This document shows positions 7,712 through 16,672 of a stretch of DNA of 64,000 nt, one piece after another. Under the pieces are notes generated by a model. The model searched no databases, had not been told where the DNA came from, and saw nothing but the letters and a program-made list of their open reading frames with translations. Location: assembly GCF_018616375.1 (NCBI RefSeq), contig NZ_JAEQBB010000002.1:62001-126000 (forward strand), given 5' to 3'. The stretch comes from Exiguobacterium sp. J17977 (GTDB lineage Bacteria; Bacillota; Bacilli; Exiguobacteriales; Exiguobacteriaceae). A program made the translations under genes and the position numbers. How positions within the stretch are numbered: position 1 is the stretch's first letter; every line of letters begins with the position of its first letter.

Positions 7712-8740
7712 ATGCAACTCGTCAGCCCTCGCTACCTCGAGTCCGGGTATATGTGGCTCTTGTTCGTCGTCGGGGTGTTCACCGCCCTGTACGGCAACGT
7801 CTTCCTCGCGAGTGTGATTATCGGTTTCAGCCTATACGCGCTCATCATGCCGGAGCTGTTGTTCCGGCTCGCCGAGTACGTTCACGTCGAAGTGACCGAC
7901 GAGCTGAAGCTGTTCCCGAACGATGAAGAGACGTATACGATCAAATTGGTGTCGACGGCGCCTGTCCCGCTCGGTGTCGTCCGCCTGTCAGGATATCTCC
8001 ATCCGACCGTCGAGTCGGAGGAACACGCCTTCTGGCGCCAAGAGAACTATGTCGGACGCGAGGCGGCCGTCGCCTATACGCTCCCGCTCAAAGCGATTCG
8101 GCGCGGCCCGATCCGTATGGAGGCGATTGGTATGGAGATTCGTGACCCGCTCCGCATGTTCTCGCTTTATAAGGAAGACCCGCTCGACCGGATTGGTTAT
8201 GTGTTCCCTGAATTCCTGCCTTATCCGATCCCGAAGCGGCCGCCGACGTTACCTGGGGAAGAGATGGTCCGTCACAGCGCCTACCGGGATCCGGAGACGT
8301 TCCAATCGGTGGCCCCGTATCATGGGCAACCGATGCGGCAACTGTATTGGTCGGCCTATGCGAAGACCGGTGAACTGCTCGCCCGCACTGAGCAGCCCGT
8401 CCAAGCGAACGAATATGTCGTCGTGCTCGACTTGTTGACGAAAGACGGGCGCGCCCTCACCCATCAGATGGAGCGGGTGATCTCGCAGGCGGCAGCGCTA
8501 TGCCGCGACTTCGAGAAAGAGAACGCGAGCTATGGGCTGATTGTGCCGACCTTGACGAAAGACGGCATCACCTATGACCTCGCCCCAGGGAGCGGCGAGA
8601 CGCACTTCCGTAAGGTCATGACGACGCTCGCCTGTCTATCGGAACGTGACTTCCCGCTCGCCCGGTCACTGTTCGAACGGAAAGTCGCCAAATACGGCGG
8701 CAGCCAATCGATTTTACGGCTCGGAGGTGACGGCCGATGA
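7712..8740 (+). CDS. DUF58 domain-containing membrane protein
   Basis: A 342-residue protein with two N-terminal hydrophobic segments (about residues 14-30 and 33-52), a beta-rich middle and the DUF58/von Willebrand-like C-terminal part. The DUF58 signature is visible as YRDPETFQSVAPY, then RQLYWSAYAKTGEL, followed by a strand with VVLDLLTKDG. DUF58 proteins are the regular partner of MoxR ATPases. The gene starts one base after the MoxR stop and overlaps the next gene by 4 bases (ATGA), so the three are tightly co-translated. Confidence 0.88.
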   Translation: MQLVSPRYLESGYMWLLFVVGVFTALYGNVFLASVIIGFSLYALIMPELLFRLAEYVHVEVTDELKLFPNDEETYTIKLVSTAPVPLGVVRLSGYLHPTVESEEHAFWRQENYVGREAAVAYTLPLKAIRRGPIRMEAIGMEIRDPLRMFSLYKEDPLDRIGYVFPEFLPYPIPKRPPTLPGEEMVRHSAYRDPETFQSVAPYHGQPMRQLYWSAYAKTGELLARTEQPVQANEYVVVLDLLTKDGRALTHQMERVISQAAALCRDFEKENASYGLIVPTLTKDGITYDLAPGSGETHFRKVMTTLACLSERDFPLARSLFERKVAKYGGSQSILRLGGDGR

Positions 8741-9714
8741 GACTGCTTTGGTGGGTCTTCGCCGCTTTTTATGTCGGTCACGTCTTTCCGCTCGTGTTTC
8801 TGTTGACGCTCCGCCTGCCTCGTACGTGGCAACTCGGGGTGCAGACGTTCTTGAGCATCGCCGCCCTGTGGTTCTCCTATGAGATGAGTGTGACGTTGCT
8901 CTTGTTCACGTACGTCCACGCCTTTATCCGGACGCTCGATTGGACGGACCGTTACGCGATTGCCAGCGTGCTCTTCTTGATCGTCGATTGGTTGTTCCCG
9001 CCGGCGTCGCAGCCGCTCGCGATGATCGTCTTTCCGTTCCTGTTCTTGTTTTGGCAGCGGAGCCTCTATTACCGCCGTGACTATAAACGGATGCTGTCGA
9101 CACTCGTCGTCGCCCTCGCAATCGGTCTCGGCCTGGCCGTGATCATCCGGACGATTAAAGAGTTATTGTTCGGTAACCTCGTCGCCTGGATTCGTCCCAT
9201 CTTCGTGTGGATCGGGAGCTGGTTCGATGGGTTCAACTTGGATCCGTCCGACCGTGTCAACCGGATTATCGTACCGGACAATCCGAACATCGATGCCGAG
9301 ACGATTTCGAATGAGACGTTGCTCGAATCGGCGACGAATCAATCGCTGTTCTTGATTTTGGCGTTTCTCGTCCTTTTGGTCGGATTGGTCGCGTTGTTCA
9401 TCTACTTGCAACGCCGTAAAGAGATTCAAGAGGATGTGACGGTGCCGAAGCAGCGCTATCAGGCGGCGGATGCCGTCCGTCGCGCTACACGGGCCCCACG
9501 ACACGTTCGTTTACTCGATGCCGGTCGCCGGCTCGAACAGGCCCATCCTCGCCATCGTGAAGAGACGGTCCTGGAATGGTTCGACCGTATCGGATTCGCC
9601 GAAGGGAGTCGTTTCGCCGTCTGGCTCGAGGCGGCCGAGTATGGGGAGAAAGAAGCCCCGGTACCCATTGTCGAGGCGTTCGAACGACAAGTCACCCAGA
9701 CGCTCAACAAATAA
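8737..9714 (+). CDS. Membrane protein of the MoxR operon with DUF4129-like tail
   Basis: A 325-residue protein with about four N-terminal membrane helices, a large extracytoplasmic stretch (about residues 160-205), a further helix (LFLILAFLVLLVGLVALFIY) and a cytoplasmic helical tail. The tail (RHVRLLDAGRRLEQ...ETVLEWFDRI) resembles DUF4129, which closes the transglutaminase proteins of this operon. Here no transglutaminase core (Cys-His-Asp) is visible, so the enzyme domain is missing while the scaffold remains. The start overlaps the DUF58 stop. The DUF4129 assignment is tentative. Confidence 0.75.
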   Translation: MRLLWWVFAAFYVGHVFPLVFLLTLRLPRTWQLGVQTFLSIAALWFSYEMSVTLLLFTYVHAFIRTLDWTDRYAIASVLFLIVDWLFPPASQPLAMIVFPFLFLFWQRSLYYRRDYKRMLSTLVVALAIGLGLAVIIRTIKELLFGNLVAWIRPIFVWIGSWFDGFNLDPSDRVNRIIVPDNPNIDAETISNETLLESATNQSLFLILAFLVLLVGLVALFIYLQRRKEIQEDVTVPKQRYQAADAVRRATRAPRHVRLLDAGRRLEQAHPRHREETVLEWFDRIGFAEGSRFAVWLEAAEYGEKEAPVPIVEAFERQVTQTLNK

Positions 9715-9762
9715 AAGACCAGCCAGATCGTCCGGGAATACCCGGCGAACTGACTGGTCTTT
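9715..9762. terminator. Bidirectional terminator
   Basis: AAGACCAGtCA-type arms (AAAAGACCAGCCAG and CTGACTGGTCTTTTTT) flank an inner CCGGG/CCCGG hairpin. It lies between the convergent MoxR-operon and cardiolipin synthase genes. Confidence 0.8.
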
Positions 9763-9763
9763 T

Positions 9764-11230
9764 TTAGAGAATTGGGCTGAGCAGGCGTGACACGCTCTCT
9801 TTGAAACGGATCCATTTCGTCCGCGTCTCATAACGCTCAATCGTCAACCTGTCGGCACATGCGAGGTCTCGATTGAACGCATCGATGACAGACCGGGCCA
9901 CAACCTCATCATAGACGAGCGCCGAGATCTCGAAATTGAGTCGGAAACTGCGGGCGTCGATGTTCGTCGTACCGATCGAGGCGACCTCACCATCGATGAC
10001 GAGCGTCTTCGCATGGAGGAAACCACCTTCATACGTGTACACTTCGGCACCGTAGCGGACAAGCTCGGCTGCATTCGTATACGTCGCCCAATAGACAAAC
10101 ATGTGGTCCGGCTTATTCGGAATCATCAGGCGGATCTTCGTCCCAGACATGAGCGCGTTGCGGCAGGCGTCAAGGAAGCTAGCGTCAGGGATGAAATAAG
10201 GGGTCTGGATATAAATCGTCTCTTTCGCCTCGGTGATCATCTTGACGAGCATGTTTTTCAAGTGTTCGGTCGACGAGTTCGGGCCTGATGTGACGATTTG
10301 AACCGGGGAATGGGCCGTCTCGAGCAGGACGGTCGGCCAAAGGAAGTCTTCTTTCTCGGCCCGATGTTTCGTCGGCACGGCGCGGTTCCAATCGAGGAGA
10401 AAACGTTCGAGCAGTTCACGCACCGCCTCCCCTCTCATCCGCAGATGCACGTCGCGCCAATAGCCGAACTGTCGATTCGTGCCCAAATATTCATTCCCGA
10501 CGTTGAAGCCGCCGATATAGCCGATGTCCCCATCGATGATACATAACTTGCGGTGATTGCGGTTGTTGACGCGGAAGTTGATGCCGAGGCGTGACGGGAA
10601 GAACGACTTCACCTCGCCGCCGTGCGCGAGAAGCTGTTTGAAATGGGAACGTCGCAACCCCCTCGAGCCGACGGCGTCATAGAGTAAACGTACTCTGACG
10701 CCTTCCTTGGCCCGGCGAGTGAGCGCCTCGATGAGCGCTTGACCGAGCGAATCGTTTTGAATGATATAGTACTGGATGTTGATTTCCTGCGTCGCCACCT
10801 CGATGTCATGGAACAACGCCTCGAACTTCTGCTCGCCGTCATGAATGACCTGAATCGCATTATGATACGTCACGAGCGCATTCGTAGAGGATAAGTTCAA
10901 ACGGGCGAGCCGTCGATATTTGGACAAAAGCGGGTCAAGAGCGAACAGGCCCTCATGCGCATCGAGCTCGGCCAATTGGTCGTCGACGTGTTTGGCATAC
11001 TCATGACGCCGTTCCTCGTCGACTTGATAAAAGTTGTTCGATTTGATTAACCGTCCGAAGAAGATGTAGATAAAGAAACCGAGCAGTGGGATGAAAAACA
11101 GCACGAGCAACCAAGCCCACGTCGAACCGATGTCACGCCGCTCGAAAAAGATGATGGTGACGGCGAACGTGACGTTCAAGACAATCAGCACGATACCGAG
11201 AACGCTCAGAATGATTTCTGTCGGGATCAT
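9764..11230 (-). CDS. cls: Cardiolipin synthase (phospholipase D family)
   Basis: A 488-residue membrane enzyme that joins phosphatidylglycerol molecules into cardiolipin. Two N-terminal membrane helices are followed by two PLD HKD motifs: HRKLCIIDGD with the following GGFN, and HAKTLVIDGE with GTTN. The length matches bacterial ClsA. ATG at 11230 is preceded by GGGAGGG; an in-frame ATG at 11275 lacks a site. It stands alone and is convergent with the MoxR operon. Confidence 0.93.
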   Translation of the reverse strand: MIPTEIILSVLGIVLIVLNVTFAVTIIFFERRDIGSTWAWLLVLFFIPLLGFFIYIFFGRLIKSNNFYQVDEERRHEYAKHVDDQLAELDAHEGLFALDPLLSKYRRLARLNLSSTNALVTYHNAIQVIHDGEQKFEALFHDIEVATQEINIQYYIIQNDSLGQALIEALTRRAKEGVRVRLLYDAVGSRGLRRSHFKQLLAHGGEVKSFFPSRLGINFRVNNRNHRKLCIIDGDIGYIGGFNVGNEYLGTNRQFGYWRDVHLRMRGEAVRELLERFLLDWNRAVPTKHRAEKEDFLWPTVLLETAHSPVQIVTSGPNSSTEHLKNMLVKMITEAKETIYIQTPYFIPDASFLDACRNALMSGTKIRLMIPNKPDHMFVYWATYTNAAELVRYGAEVYTYEGGFLHAKTLVIDGEVASIGTTNIDARSFRLNFEISALVYDEVVARSVIDAFNRDLACADRLTIERYETRTKWIRFKESVSRLLSPIL

Positions 11231-11375
11231 CTCGTTTCCCTCCCTTTTACTCCCTAACATACCCGTTCCCGTCAAAAAAGATGGGGGAGAATATGCGTCG
11301 AATTTTTGATTGCTTCCGTTTCTGGGTAAAAACTAACAGACATACCGGGAAATCTCAATCAGAAATGAGGACAAG

Positions 11376-12593
11376 ATGATGGAGACGATGATGATCGGCT
11401 TTAGTTTGATTGTTGCAATCGGTGCCTTGGCTCAACTGTTCGCTTGGCGGTTCGACCTGCCAGCCATCATTATCATGACCGTGGCCGGAGTGCTTGTCGG
11501 GCCAATCTTCGGGTGGATTGACCCGGAGTCGATGCTTGGCGACTTATATAGCCCATTGATTTCATTCGCCGTCGCCCTCATTTTGTTCGAAGGAAGCCTT
11601 GGTCTGGAATTTCGTGAAATCCGTGAGTATCGAAAAGTCATCGCCCGGCTCGTGACGGTCGGGGTGCTGCTTTCCTTTCTCGCCACCTCGGTCTTGTTGA
11701 TCACCGTCGGGGATATCCACTGGCTCCCGGCCATGACGCTCGGCGCTTTATTCGTCGTGACAGGCCCGACGGTCGTCATCCCGCTCCTACGGCAAGCGAA
11801 TTTGGTTCCGCACGTGGCGAACGTGCTGAAATGGGAAGGCATCATTGTCGATCCGATTGGGGCGCTCCTGGGGCTGTTCGTCGTCCAATTCGGGTTTGCT
11901 TTTTATAAAAACGACAGCTTGACGACCCATCTTCCTTTTTTAGGCTCCTGCTTGGTCGGGATTTTATTGGGGATTGTGTTCGGCGTCGTCTTGATGCGTT
12001 CGTTCGCGAAAGGGAGAGTCCCCGAATATTTGCAGACAACCTTGACGTTGAGCGGCGTGTTGCTCGTCTTCTCGATGAGTGAATGGGTCATGCATGAGGT
12101 CGGTCTGCTCGCCGTGACGGCGATGGGGCTGACAATGGCAAATTCGAAATTCGCGAGGCCAGAGATTCTCACCCATCTTCGTGAATTCAAAGAGAACGTG
12201 TCCATCCTCTTAATTTCATCGGTGTTTATCATGTTAACGGCCAGTTTGAGTCGCTCAGACTTACTTGCCGTCTTTCAAGCCCCATTATTGCTGTCGATTG
12301 CCGGCATCTTGTTCCTCGTTCGACCTTTCTCCATCCTCTCTGCGACGATGGGGACGCCATTAGTGAGGAACGAGCGGTTATTCATCGGCTGGATTGCGCC
12401 TCGGGGCATCGTGGCCATGACGGTGACCGGATTCTTTGCGGCTGAAATCACGGAGCTAGGTGTGACAGATGCTGAAAAAATGTTACCGATGACGCTCGGA
12501 CTTGTCTTTTTATCTGTGACGCTTCACGGATTGACCATCAAACCGCTGGCCAGACGTCTCGGACTGAACAAAATCAAGAATCCTTGGAGCTGA
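11376..12593 (+). CDS. Cation:proton antiporter (CPA1/NhaP type)
   Basis: A 405-residue membrane protein with about 12 helices. Family marks are LILFEGSLGLEF, the GPTVVIPLLRQ segment and EGIIVDPIGA, which carry the ion-binding acidic residues of NhaP-like Na+(K+)/H+ antiporters. Bacilli often carry longer versions with cytoplasmic TrkA-N/C (RCK) regulatory domains. Here the protein ends just after the last helix (KPLARRLGLNKIKNPWS), so nucleotide-gated control is absent. GAGG precedes ATG 11376. It is monocistronic and closed by a terminator. Confidence 0.88.
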   Translation: MMETMMIGFSLIVAIGALAQLFAWRFDLPAIIIMTVAGVLVGPIFGWIDPESMLGDLYSPLISFAVALILFEGSLGLEFREIREYRKVIARLVTVGVLLSFLATSVLLITVGDIHWLPAMTLGALFVVTGPTVVIPLLRQANLVPHVANVLKWEGIIVDPIGALLGLFVVQFGFAFYKNDSLTTHLPFLGSCLVGILLGIVFGVVLMRSFAKGRVPEYLQTTLTLSGVLLVFSMSEWVMHEVGLLAVTAMGLTMANSKFARPEILTHLREFKENVSILLISSVFIMLTASLSRSDLLAVFQAPLLLSIAGILFLVRPFSILSATMGTPLVRNERLFIGWIAPRGIVAMTVTGFFAAEITELGVTDAEKMLPMTLGLVFLSVTLHGLTIKPLARRLGLNKIKNPWS

Positions 12594-12600
12594 ACACACA

Positions 12601-12627
12601 AAAAACACCGCGCCTGCGGTGTTTTTG
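12601..12627. terminator. Bidirectional terminator
   Basis: AAAAACACCGC and GCGGTGTTTTT pair around GCCT. It separates the antiporter and LysM/3D genes, which converge. Confidence 0.9.
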
Positions 12628-12638
12628 GGGTAAATCGA

Positions 12639-13421
12639 TTAGTTTAAGATTGTGATTTGGACTGATTTACGACCGAAGTTGAGCGCTTGCTCTTGTGTCG
12701 GCATCAAGAGGTCAATCTTGTTACCTTTAATGGCGCCGCCAGTATCTCCAGCGATTGCTTCGCCGTAGCCTTCGACATAAACTTTAGAGCCGAGTGGGAT
12801 GACTGAAGGGTCAACCGCGATGACTTTTTGGTTCGGGTTCGAACGAACGTCAATTCCTGTTGCCGTGATTCCTGAGCATCCTGCACAGTATGGCGTGTAA
12901 GCCGTTGCTTCCACAGTCATCGTCTTACCTGAAGCCGGAGCTTGGGTTTGCGTTGTCGACGTAGACTGTTTCGTCACTGGTGCAGATGTTGATGCTTTTG
13001 GTTTAGCGGCTGGTGCACTGTTTGCAACCGATGCTGCTTTGGCACCTTTTACAGAGAATTGTTGACCAGGGAAAATGAGATCTGACTTAAGACCGTTCCA
13101 TGTCATCAATTGGTTGACAGATACGCCGTTGTTTGTCGCGATGCGATACAACGTGTCGCCTGCTTTAACTGTATACGTTTTTGAAGCGCTTGAAGCTTTA
13201 GCTTCTGACTTCGCGAGCTTCAATACTTGATTTGGGTAGATCATATTAGAGTTTAAGCCGTTCGCTTGTTTAATGTCATTAACTGATACACCATTGTTCA
13301 CGGCGATACGGTAAAGTGTATCTCCAGACTGAACTGTGTGTGTTGATGCTGCCGAAGCTGGAGCAGCGACTCCTAAACTAAGGCCAGCGAGTGCCGTTAG
13401 TGTCAATAGTGGTTTTTTCAT
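12639..13421 (-). CDS. Secreted LysM-LysM-3D domain cell-wall protein (YocH-like)
   Basis: A 260-residue exported protein with a signal peptide (ends near SAAS), two LysM peptidoglycan-binding repeats (HTVQSGDTLYRIA and YTVKAGDTLYRIA), a Ser/Thr/Ala-rich linker and a C-terminal 3D domain. The three Asp motifs are ATGIDVR, AVDPSVIPLG and GDTGGAIKGNKIDLL. These relate to MltA-type lytic transglycosylases, so it is probably a muralytic enzyme of growing wall, as YocH is in B. subtilis. GGGAGG precedes the ATG. Two WalR-like direct repeats lie upstream, as expected for a WalRK-controlled wall gene. Confidence 0.9.
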   Translation of the reverse strand: MKKPLLTLTALAGLSLGVAAPASAASTHTVQSGDTLYRIAVNNGVSVNDIKQANGLNSNMIYPNQVLKLAKSEAKASSASKTYTVKAGDTLYRIATNNGVSVNQLMTWNGLKSDLIFPGQQFSVKGAKAASVANSAPAAKPKASTSAPVTKQSTSTTQTQAPASGKTMTVEATAYTPYCAGCSGITATGIDVRSNPNQKVIAVDPSVIPLGSKVYVEGYGEAIAGDTGGAIKGNKIDLLMPTQEQALNFGRKSVQITILN

Positions 13422-13469
13422 AAGAATATTCCTCCCTTTTCTAACGCCCCCTTACTGTAACACCTGTAT

Positions 13470-13519
13470 GTTTCACTGCCGTTACAGCCTGATATGAGAG
13501 TCGTATCAGTTCAGTTACA
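13470..13519 (-). promoter_or_regulatory. Pair of WalR-like binding sites
   Basis: On the minus strand TGTAAC-N5-TGATAC (13519-13503) and TGTAAC-N5-TGAAAC (13486-13470) each nearly match the WalR consensus TGTWAH-N5-TGTWAH. The first half is perfect and the second half has TGA for TGT in both. The copies are 33 bp apart, about three helical turns. They lie 50-100 bases upstream of the LysM/3D gene start. Confidence 0.55.
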
Positions 13520-13629
13520 GAAGCTTTCAAGGGGATGAGAGGAGTCTGAAATTTTACAATCTAGATACAAATGGCTTTGTTGAGCCGTTTTCGTCTATAC
13601 TATAGAGTAGAGAAAGGAGGTTTTAGTCT

Positions 13630-13890
13630 TTGGAACTATTACTGCTATATTACATTGTGACTAATTTACTAGCGTTTATGACATTTTTCCTCGATAAACG
13701 CCGTGCAAAATCAGGAGAATGGCGAATTTCAGAACAAACGTTACTTATTCTTGTCTGGATTGGTGGCGCATTCGGGGCCTATCTCGCAATGCGCCTCTTC
13801 CGACATAAGACGTTGAAGCCGATGTTTCGGATTGGTGTCCCGATAGCCATCTTGGTACATGCCGGTATCACGGGCTGGTTCATCTTCTGA
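13630..13890 (+). CDS. DUF1294 small membrane protein
   Basis: An 86-residue protein with an N-terminal helix, the conserved FxxDKRRAKxxxWRISE block, then helices LLILVWIGGAFGAYLAMRLF and IAILVHAGITGWFIF. This is the whole DUF1294 pattern; the function is unknown. The start is TTG at 13630, chosen because AAAGGAGG ends 8 bases before it. The 140 bases after it hold no convincing gene. Confidence 0.85.
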   Translation: MELLLLYYIVTNLLAFMTFFLDKRRAKSGEWRISEQTLLILVWIGGAFGAYLAMRLFRHKTLKPMFRIGVPIAILVHAGITGWFIF

Positions 13891-14030
13891 CGCCATTATA
13901 TAGAAGAAACTCGTTCGTACTGTCCAACGGAGATGTCATCGAAATGTCTGGATTGACGCTTGGTGGTGAGAAATTAAAGTCTCCAGTCGGTGCGAAACCG
14001 AAATAAATGTTTGATTGTTGAGGTGTGGGG

Positions 14031-14828
14031 ATGAAAGTCGAAACAAATATGATTGACGTCGAGACGTGGACCGAACGGACGATGGAGATCGGGTTCACGA
14101 CCAATGCGCAGTTTCAAGTCTGGCTGGTCACCCATGGCCAAGTCGAGGTCCGGGTCAACGGGACCCGTTCACGGCTTCGGCCTGGGATGGCGTTGCTGCT
14201 CGACCGAGGACAGGTCACAAAAGTCGAGCGGACAGGCGACTCGTTTCAAATGACGATACTTCATGTCGACCCGTTCGACTTGGTGGCACCGCCGCTCGCT
14301 GAGCAATACGTCACACCGTTTATCGGGACGATCGGCCATCACATACTGCATCCGGCTGAACCGGGTGACAAGGCGATCCTCGAGACGCTTCATAAAGTAA
14401 TCCGGAGTTTACAGAAAGACTCGGCTTTCGCGTTGCTCGACGCGACACTGCAGCTTGTCGTCGTTTGGCGCTATTGGATTCAAAGGCCGCCCGTGATGAG
14501 ACGGCCTGGGCAGGAGCGCATGCAACACATGATTTCCTATATACACGACCATGACACGATGAAGCTGTCGCTCGAAGACATCGCCGCTGCCGGTGGACTG
14601 AGCCGGGCCGAGTGTTGCCGTTACTTTTCGAAGTGGGGAGACACCTCACCGCTCGCCTATGTCCAAGACGTCCGCATGCAACGGGCCGCACGTCTGTTGT
14701 GTGCGACAGACATTCCGGTCGCTGAAGTAGCGAACCGGCTTGGCTACACGAGCGTGAGCCATTTCGTCCAGACGTTCAAAAAAGTACATAACCGCACCCC
14801 GCTCGCGTTCCGTAAACAGAAGACATAA
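14031..14828 (+). CDS. AraC-family transcriptional regulator
   Basis: A 265-residue regulator with an N-terminal cupin-like sensing half and a C-terminal double helix-turn-helix. The HTH part reads LSLEDIAAAGGLSRAECCRYF and then IPVAEVANRLGYTSVSHFVQTFKK, with the final RTPLAFRK. ATG 14031 is used because GAGG lies 7 bases upstream; a GTG at 14025 would overlap that site. It faces an SDR gene across a shared terminator. The target and ligand are unknown. Confidence 0.88.
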   Translation: MKVETNMIDVETWTERTMEIGFTTNAQFQVWLVTHGQVEVRVNGTRSRLRPGMALLLDRGQVTKVERTGDSFQMTILHVDPFDLVAPPLAEQYVTPFIGTIGHHILHPAEPGDKAILETLHKVIRSLQKDSAFALLDATLQLVVVWRYWIQRPPVMRRPGQERMQHMISYIHDHDTMKLSLEDIAAAGGLSRAECCRYFSKWGDTSPLAYVQDVRMQRAARLLCATDIPVAEVANRLGYTSVSHFVQTFKKVHNRTPLAFRKQKT

Positions 14829-14829
14829 C

Positions 14830-14857
14830 AAAAGCCGACACGCGCGTGTCGGCTTTT
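14830..14857. terminator. Bidirectional terminator
   Basis: AAAAGCCGACACG and CGTGTCGGCTTTT pair with a two-base loop between the convergent AraC and SDR genes. Confidence 0.9.
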
Positions 14858-14861
14858 CTCG

Positions 14862-15620
14862 TTACCGGGCGGTCCAACCGCCGTCCGCTTTCAATACGTC
14901 GCCATTGACGAAACTCGAATCATCGGAGGCGAGGAACAACGCGACCTTGGCGATTTGCTCCGGTTCACCGATCGGGGCCTCCCCTGCCCCTTGGATGGCA
15001 CGCATCCCGAGCTCGCTCGGCGCGGTGATGGTGGCGCCGATATTCGTATTGACCCCGCCCGGCGCGATGGCGTTAGCCCGAATCTTGTTGAACGTGCCGT
15101 ACGTGGCGGCGATGTTTTTCGTGAGCCCGATGAGTGCGTGTTTCGAGGCGACGTATGAGGCACCGCCACGTGTCCCGAACAGCCCACCGACCGAGGCGTT
15201 ATTGATGATGACACCACCCGACTCTTGCTTGTCCATGATGTTGATGGCGGCCCGGGCCAGTTTCATCGGTCCGGTCAAGTTGACGGCGATGACCCGGTCC
15301 CATACCTCGTCGGTCACTTCGCCGACGGTCAAGAAGTTGTCCATGATGCCGGCATTGTTGACCAAGATGTCGAGCGAACCGAACGTGCTCATCGCCGTCT
15401 CGACCATTTTGTCGATATCTTCCTGTTTCGTTACGTTCCCGGCGACGCCGACGGCTTCCCCGCCGCTCGCTTTAATCTCTGACGCGACCGCTTCGACCGT
15501 ATCCCCATTCATGTCGACGGCGACGACGCGTGCTCCTTCCTCGGCAAACAGTTTGGCGATTGCCCGCCCCATCCCTGACCCGGCCCCGGTGACGAGTGCC
15601 GTCTTACCTGATAATTTCAC
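14862..15620 (-). CDS. SDR-family oxidoreductase
   Basis: A 252-residue classical short-chain dehydrogenase/reductase. TGAGSGMG binds NAD(P), NNAG stabilises the fold, and the catalytic YVASK with upstream NNASVGG is intact. The C-terminal end SFVNGDVLKADGG is typical of 3-oxoacyl-ACP-reductase-like members. The start is GTG at 15620 with GGAGG 6 bases upstream; the frame extends further with no site. The substrate is unknown. Confidence 0.88.
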   Translation of the reverse strand: MKLSGKTALVTGAGSGMGRAIAKLFAEEGARVVAVDMNGDTVEAVASEIKASGGEAVGVAGNVTKQEDIDKMVETAMSTFGSLDILVNNAGIMDNFLTVGEVTDEVWDRVIAVNLTGPMKLARAAINIMDKQESGGVIINNASVGGLFGTRGGASYVASKHALIGLTKNIAATYGTFNKIRANAIAPGGVNTNIGATITAPSELGMRAIQGAGEAPIGEPEQIAKVALFLASDDSSFVNGDVLKADGGWTAR

Positions 15621-15814
15621 ACCGCATTCCTCCTTGTTGAGACAACTCAAGAGCGACAGAGAAAACGACAAGTGCAATCTGCTCACGTGTCATTAGTCTA
15701 TACCCGGATTTTGAGGGAAACGTGTCTCTGTTTGGAAGAATCTGCTTTTGTTCACTTCAATGGTCACGTACAATGAAAAGATACAGATATTGGGAGTTGA
15801 AAGGTGGGGTTCAA

Positions 15815-16672
15815 TTGAATCGTTATCATGTAGAAGTGCTCGGGAGCGGGCCACCCATTTTATTTTTACCGGCTGGAGGGTTCACCGGCGAAGAAGGACG
15901 TTCGCTCGCCGAGGCGTTGCGCGACGACTATGAAGTGCATTTGCTCGATTTGCCAGGGTTCGGACGAAGTGAAGGTATCGATCGCCTTGTGACGTCCGAA
16001 CAGTTGGCGGATTGGGTGAACGACTACGTCGTCACACATCGACTTGGACCCGTCCACGTGATGGCGCATTCGCTCGGCGGTGCGGTCGGTCTCGCTTTCG
16101 CCACGCATTTTCCAAAGCAAGTGGAGCGGCTTGTCTTGCTCGATCAAGGGCATAAGGCGTTCCCGCGCGTTCCGTTGAGAGAGTATGGGGTGTTCGGTCT
16201 TGCCGTCCCGCTCCTGAGCGGATTTTATCATCTGTTTGGACCTCGACTCGTTCGGAAAATCGAGACGAAAATTATTTCAGACAAAGTGTCATCTCCGATA
16301 CAAGAGGAACAACTCCAGACGTTCTGCGCACAGACAGGTCTCCTTGAACGAGACGAGATTCGACGTGCGTTGGACGCCCCGGCTAAGCTCGGACGAGGCG
16401 GATTGAATCTGTTGTTCGGCTTCTATCACCTTGACGTGCCGCAGCTCATGCGTTCACTGCAAGTCCCAACCTTGCTCTTCTACGGCGATTTTGTCGGACT
16501 GGACGACAAAGAAGCCCGATTGACGAAGTCAGCCATTCTAGACCTGCAACGACATGAGCTGCCGATCACTTACATAAGAATGACAGGTGGCCACTTCGTC
16601 CATTGGAATCCTGCGTTCCCGATTGAACAAGTGCGACAGTTTTTACAAACTGAGAAAGCGAGCAGTCTCTAA
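15815..16672 (+). CDS. Alpha/beta hydrolase
   Basis: A protein of about 285 residues with an alpha/beta-hydrolase core. The nucleophile elbow AHSLGG holds the Ser, an acid is likely in YGDFVGLDD, and the His is in GGHFVHWNP. The oxyanion-side motif LPAGGFTGEEG is in the expected early place. The start is uncertain: TTG 15815 has AAAGGTGGGG just upstream and fits the usual family start, while ATG 15773 has no binding site. Its stop overlaps the start of a small gene (TAATG). Confidence 0.82.
   Translation: MNRYHVEVLGSGPPILFLPAGGFTGEEGRSLAEALRDDYEVHLLDLPGFGRSEGIDRLVTSEQLADWVNDYVVTHRLGPVHVMAHSLGGAVGLAFATHFPKQVERLVLLDQGHKAFPRVPLREYGVFGLAVPLLSGFYHLFGPRLVRKIETKIISDKVSSPIQEEQLQTFCAQTGLLERDEIRRALDAPAKLGRGGLNLLFGFYHLDVPQLMRSLQVPTLLFYGDFVGLDDKEARLTKSAILDLQRHELPITYIRMTGGHFVHWNPAFPIEQVRQFLQTEKASSL

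Noticed and set aside
13891-14012. A coding-like run ending MSGLTLGGEKLKSPVGAKPK before the AraC gene
   Set aside because: Only 20 codons follow the possible ATG, the GGAG site is 11-12 bases away, and there is no second support. It could be a remnant, but the evidence is too thin.
14905-15696. A 263-codon plus-strand open frame opposite the SDR gene
   Set aside because: The SDR gene on the minus strand has complete catalytic motifs, a binding site and a terminator. The opposite frame is a by-product of GC-rich codon bias and has no recognisable protein features.
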